A stretch of 15,711 bases of DNA, taken from positions 1 to 15,711 of the forward strand of contig JASHTQ010000433.1 of NCBI GenBank assembly GCA_030040475.1, in the 5' to 3' direction. The notes under the pieces are model-generated. The model was not told the DNA's origin. It did not search any database and saw nothing but the letters and a program-made list of their open reading frames with translations. The DNA comes from Streptosporangiaceae bacterium (GTDB lineage Bacteria; Actinomycetota; Actinomycetes; Streptosporangiales; Streptosporangiaceae). The translations under genes and the position numbers were made by a program. This document shows, in pieces, positions 13,394-15,711 of this stretch. Within the stretch, counting starts at the first letter, position 1. Every line of letters begins with the position of its first letter.

Positions 13394-15414
13394 TGCGCCT
13401 CCTCCTCGGGCTCGGCCTTGACGACGGCGAGCACGCTGCCCACCTCGACCTGCTGGCCGGCTGCGACCGGCAGCGAAGCGACGATGCCCGCGGTCGGCGC
13501 CGTGATCAGGTGCTCCATCTTCATCGCCTCCAGCCACAGCAGCGGCTGGCCGGCCGTGACATCCTCGCCGACTGCCGCGGCGAGCCGGACCACGGTGCCG
13601 GGCATCGGCGCGAGCACCGACCCGGCCGTGACGTGCGCAGAGACATCGGCAAAGAGCCCCTCGGGGATCAGCGTCACCGGGCCGAGCGCGGAGTCGACGC
13701 ACACCAGGCCGCCGTAGTCGGCGACATCGAATGCCCTGCGTATCCCGGCTATCTCCAGCTCCACCCGGTCCGGGCGCAGCGACACCAGCCGGACGTCGTC
13801 GCGGCCCTGCACGACCAGCCCGCCGCGGTCGATCCGGTAACCGACCTCGTGCCCGGCGTACCGGGCGCGCTGCAGCTGGGACGGCAGGTTCCGCCAGCCA
13901 AGCGGCAGCCCGCCGAGCACCGGGGCGGTCGCCTGCCGGGCCGCGGCGGTCGCCAGCGCGGCGGCCAGGGCCGACAGTTCCGCCGCCGCCCCGTCCGCGA
14001 GCGGTGCCGCCAGCGCGTCAAGGCCGTGCGTGCCGAAGAACGCCGTGTCGGTCTGCCCGGCCAGGAATGCCGGGTGCCGCAGCACCCGGACGAGCAGGTC
14101 CCGGTTGGTGACGATGCCGTGAACCCGCGCGGTGGCCAGCGCCCTTGCCAGCACCGCCGCCGCCTGCTCCCGGTCGGCTGCCCAGGCGATGACCTTGGCA
14201 AGCATCGGGTCGTAGAAGACGCTCACCTCGCTGCCCGTCACAACGCCCGAGTCGAGCCGAAGCGCGGGCCCCAGCGCGGACCCCAGTGCGGGTCCCAGCG
14301 CGGGCCCCAGCGCCGGAGAGCCGGGACCGGCACCGAACTCGCAAGCCTCGCCGTCCAGTTCGAACAAGCGCACTACACCGCTTTGCGGCTGCCAGTCCGC
14401 GGCCGGGTCCTCCGCGTACAACCGGGCCTCGATCGCGTGGCCGCGGGTCGGCGGCGGCGCGGCGGGCAGCGTCCGCCCGGCCGCGACCTGCAGCTGCAGC
14501 GCGACCAGGTCCAGCCCGGTCGTGCACTCGGTGACCGGGTGCTCGACCTGCAGCCTGGTGTTCATCTCAAGAAACCAGAACTCGCCGGTCTCGGCGGCAA
14601 GGAACTCCACGGTCCCCGCGTTCAGGTACCCGATCGCGGATGCGGCAAGCAAAGCCGCCTCCATCAGCCGCTCGCGCATCCCCGGTGTCCGCTCCACCAG
14701 CGGCGACGGCGCCTCCTCGATGATCTTCTGGTGCCGCCGCTGGATGGAGCACTCCCGCTCGCCCACGGTCCACATCGTGCCGGCGCTGTCGGCGAGTACC
14801 TGCACCTCGACGTGATGGCCGCGCTCGACGTACGGCTCGCAGAACACCGCCGGATCGCCGAACGCCGACGCCGCCTCGGACGCGGCCGCTACCAGGGCGC
14901 CCGGCAGGTCGGCCAGCGCCCGCACGACCCGCATGCCACGGCCGCCGCCGCCCGCCGCCGCCTTGATCAGCACCGGCAGGTCCGCTTCGCGGACCCCGGC
15001 CGGGTCAAGCGACGACAGCACCGGTACCCCGGCCGAGGCCATCAGCCGCTTGGCGGAGACCTTGCTCCCCATCGCGGCGATCGCGTCCGGTGACGGCCCG
15101 ATCCAGGTCAGCCCGGCCGCCTGCACCGCAAGCGCGAAATCGGCGTTCTCGGACAGGAAGCCGTAGCCCGGATGGACCGCGTCCGCCCCGGCCCGCAGCG
15201 CCGCCTCGACGAGGAGATCTCCACGCAGGTAGGTGTCCAAAGCCGCGGAGCCCGGCAGCCGGACCGCCGCGTCCGCCTCGGTCACGTGCGGCGAGCCGGA
15301 GTCCGGGTCGGAGTACACCGCGACGGTGGACAGGCCGAGCGACCGGCAGGACCGCAGCACCCGGCGGGCGATCTCGCCCCGGTTGGCCACCAGCACATTG
15401 GAAAGCACGCGCAT
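13390..15414 (-). CDS. accA1: Acyl-CoA (methylcrotonyl-CoA type) carboxylase alpha subunit, biotin carboxylase plus BCCP
   Basis: A 674-residue biotin-dependent carboxylase subunit. The biotin carboxylase part opens VLSNVLVANRGEIARRVLRS, then HPGYGFLSEN (81-90), the ATP-grasp loop KAAAGGGGRGM (151-161), ERECSIQRRHQK (219-230) and EMNTRLQVEHPVTE (283-296). The BCCP domain at the C-terminus has the biotinyl site EAMKM with Lys632. It carboxylates biotin with ATP and bicarbonate, for transfer by the beta subunit to an acyl-CoA; 3-methylcrotonyl-CoA is the best guess from the neighbours. An Ala/Gly/Pro/Leu insert at about 363-386 includes four GPAL-type repeats. The ATG at 15414 overlaps the beta-subunit stop as TGATG and lacks a strong ribosome binding site, so translation is probably coupled. 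The C-terminal EEE codons double as the binding site for the next gene. Confidence 0.95.
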   Translation of the reverse strand: MRVLSNVLVANRGEIARRVLRSCRSLGLSTVAVYSDPDSGSPHVTEADAAVRLPGSAALDTYLRGDLLVEAALRAGADAVHPGYGFLSENADFALAVQAAGLTWIGPSPDAIAAMGSKVSAKRLMASAGVPVLSSLDPAGVREADLPVLIKAAAGGGGRGMRVVRALADLPGALVAAASEAASAFGDPAVFCEPYVERGHHVEVQVLADSAGTMWTVGERECSIQRRHQKIIEEAPSPLVERTPGMRERLMEAALLAASAIGYLNAGTVEFLAAETGEFWFLEMNTRLQVEHPVTECTTGLDLVALQLQVAAGRTLPAAPPPTRGHAIEARLYAEDPAADWQPQSGVVRLFELDGEACEFGAGPGSPALGPALGPALGSALGPALRLDSGVVTGSEVSVFYDPMLAKVIAWAADREQAAAVLARALATARVHGIVTNRDLLVRVLRHPAFLAGQTDTAFFGTHGLDALAAPLADGAAAELSALAAALATAAARQATAPVLGGLPLGWRNLPSQLQRARYAGHEVGYRIDRGGLVVQGRDDVRLVSLRPDRVELEIAGIRRAFDVADYGGLVCVDSALGPVTLIPEGLFADVSAHVTAGSVLAPMPGTVVRLAAAVGEDVTAGQPLLWLEAMKMEHLITAPTAGIVASLPVAAGQQVEVGSVLAVVKAEPEEEAQ
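14261..14308. repeat. 12-bp in-frame tandem repeat, four copies, inside accA1
   Basis: Four copies of AGCGCGGGCCCC-type units (14261-14272, 14273-14284, 14285-14296 and 14297-14308) with few substitutions encode a GPAL/GSAL repeat in the biotin carboxylase C-terminal subdomain. The 12-base period keeps the frame. Confidence 0.85.
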
Positions 15415-15711
15415 CACATCCGGAACACGCCGTAGCCGGTGCGCGTCCCCGCCACAGGCGCGCCGTGAATCACCGACAGGCACAGGCCCAGCACGGTCCG
15501 GGTATCGCGCGGGTCGATGATGCCGTCGTCGTAGATCCGCCCGGACAGGAACATCGGCAGTGACTCCGCCTCGATCTGGCTCTCCACCGCGGCCTTCATC
15601 GCCGCGTCCGCCTCCTCGTCGAACGCCCGCCCGGCCGCCGCGGCGGCGGCGCGGGACACGATCGACAGCACGCCGGCCAGCTGCGCCGGTCCCATCACCG
15701 CGGACTTGGCG
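15414..15711 (-). CDS. accD1: Acyl-CoA (methylcrotonyl-CoA type) carboxylase beta subunit, C-terminal part
   Basis: The last 98 codons are in the window; the rest lies beyond the right edge. The frame begins AKSAVMGPAQLAGVLSIVSR and ends SGRIYDDGIIDPRDTRTVLG followed by LCLSVIHGAPVAGTRTGYGV and FRM. The 'DDGIIDP.DTR.VLGL' and terminal 'GVFRM' motifs are diagnostic of the carboxyltransferase subunit of methylcrotonyl-CoA/geranyl-CoA-type carboxylases, not of propionyl-CoA carboxylase beta. It transfers the carboxyl group from biotin to the acyl-CoA. It is upstream of accA1 in transcription order, and its stop overlaps the accA1 start by one base (TGATG). Confidence 0.92.
   Translation of the reverse strand, partial: AKSAVMGPAQLAGVLSIVSRAAAAAAGRAFDEEADAAMKAAVESQIEAESLPMFLSGRIYDDGIIDPRDTRTVLGLCLSVIHGAPVAGTRTGYGVFRM

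Noticed and set aside
13394..13702. Upstream extension of the third ACAD
   Set aside because: It overlaps the BCCP end of accA1 in another frame; GTG 13393 has a strong ribosome binding site and the usual GTGA overlap.
11333..13717. Rightward 794-codon frame across the operon
   Set aside because: Shadow of three leftward genes with intact family motifs; the frame itself has none.

Overview
The window is GC-rich DNA with GTG/ATG starts, polypurine ribosome binding sites, a DUF222-HNH (13E12-type) gene, paired FadE-type acyl-CoA dehydrogenases and an AccA1/AccD1-type acyl-CoA carboxylase. Together these point to a high-GC actinomycete chromosome. The genus cannot be fixed from the sequence alone. 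I saw no rRNA, tRNA, CRISPR array or intact insertion sequence.

Layout, left to right. Bases 1-76 hold the first codons of a leftward gene that looks like a SRPBCC (START-like) protein. Bases 77-857 carry no intact gene. This stretch holds a 17-bp tandem repeat, an AT-rich block with a nested 70-bp palindrome, and a decayed piece of an ABC-transporter ATPase. A rightward unit follows: two adjacent acyl-CoA dehydrogenase (ACAD) genes (858-1919 and 1949-3115), then a TesB-like double-hotdog thioesterase (3226-4068) with its own likely promoter. A leftward CoA-disulfide-reductase-type flavoprotein (4238-5620) converges on it. Bases 5725-6261 are mostly remnants, including a piece of a major-facilitator transporter, and end in the control region of a rightward DUF222-HNH protein (6262-8304). 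That gene converges on a leftward three-domain flavoprotein (8352-10169: cyclic-nucleotide-binding-like, thioredoxin-like and thioredoxin-reductase-like). Divergent from it is a small S4 RNA-binding protein (10334-10714).

The right third (10774-15711) is one leftward operon. In transcription order it encodes an acyl-CoA carboxylase beta subunit (cut by the window edge), a biotin-dependent alpha subunit, an acyl-CoA dehydrogenase, an enoyl-CoA hydratase/isomerase-family protein and a TetR regulator. Most junctions overlap or nearly touch. The gene set matches the leucine/isovalerate (Liu, AccA1-AccD1-FadE19) branch: isovaleryl-CoA to 3-methylcrotonyl-CoA to 3-methylglutaconyl-CoA to 3-hydroxy-3-methylglutaryl-CoA, with the regulator as the last gene. 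A related branched or terpenoid acyl-CoA substrate cannot be excluded.

The window is therefore rich in acyl-CoA chemistry: three ACADs, a thioesterase, a hydratase, a carboxylase and a CoA-disulfide reductase, interrupted by a redox-sensing flavoprotein and decayed accessory DNA. I found no clearly new multi-gene system. The best second-look items are enzyme-family members with key residues missing, the three-domain flavoprotein without a CxxC pair, the 70-bp palindrome, and a degenerate SOS-box-like site before the HNH gene.
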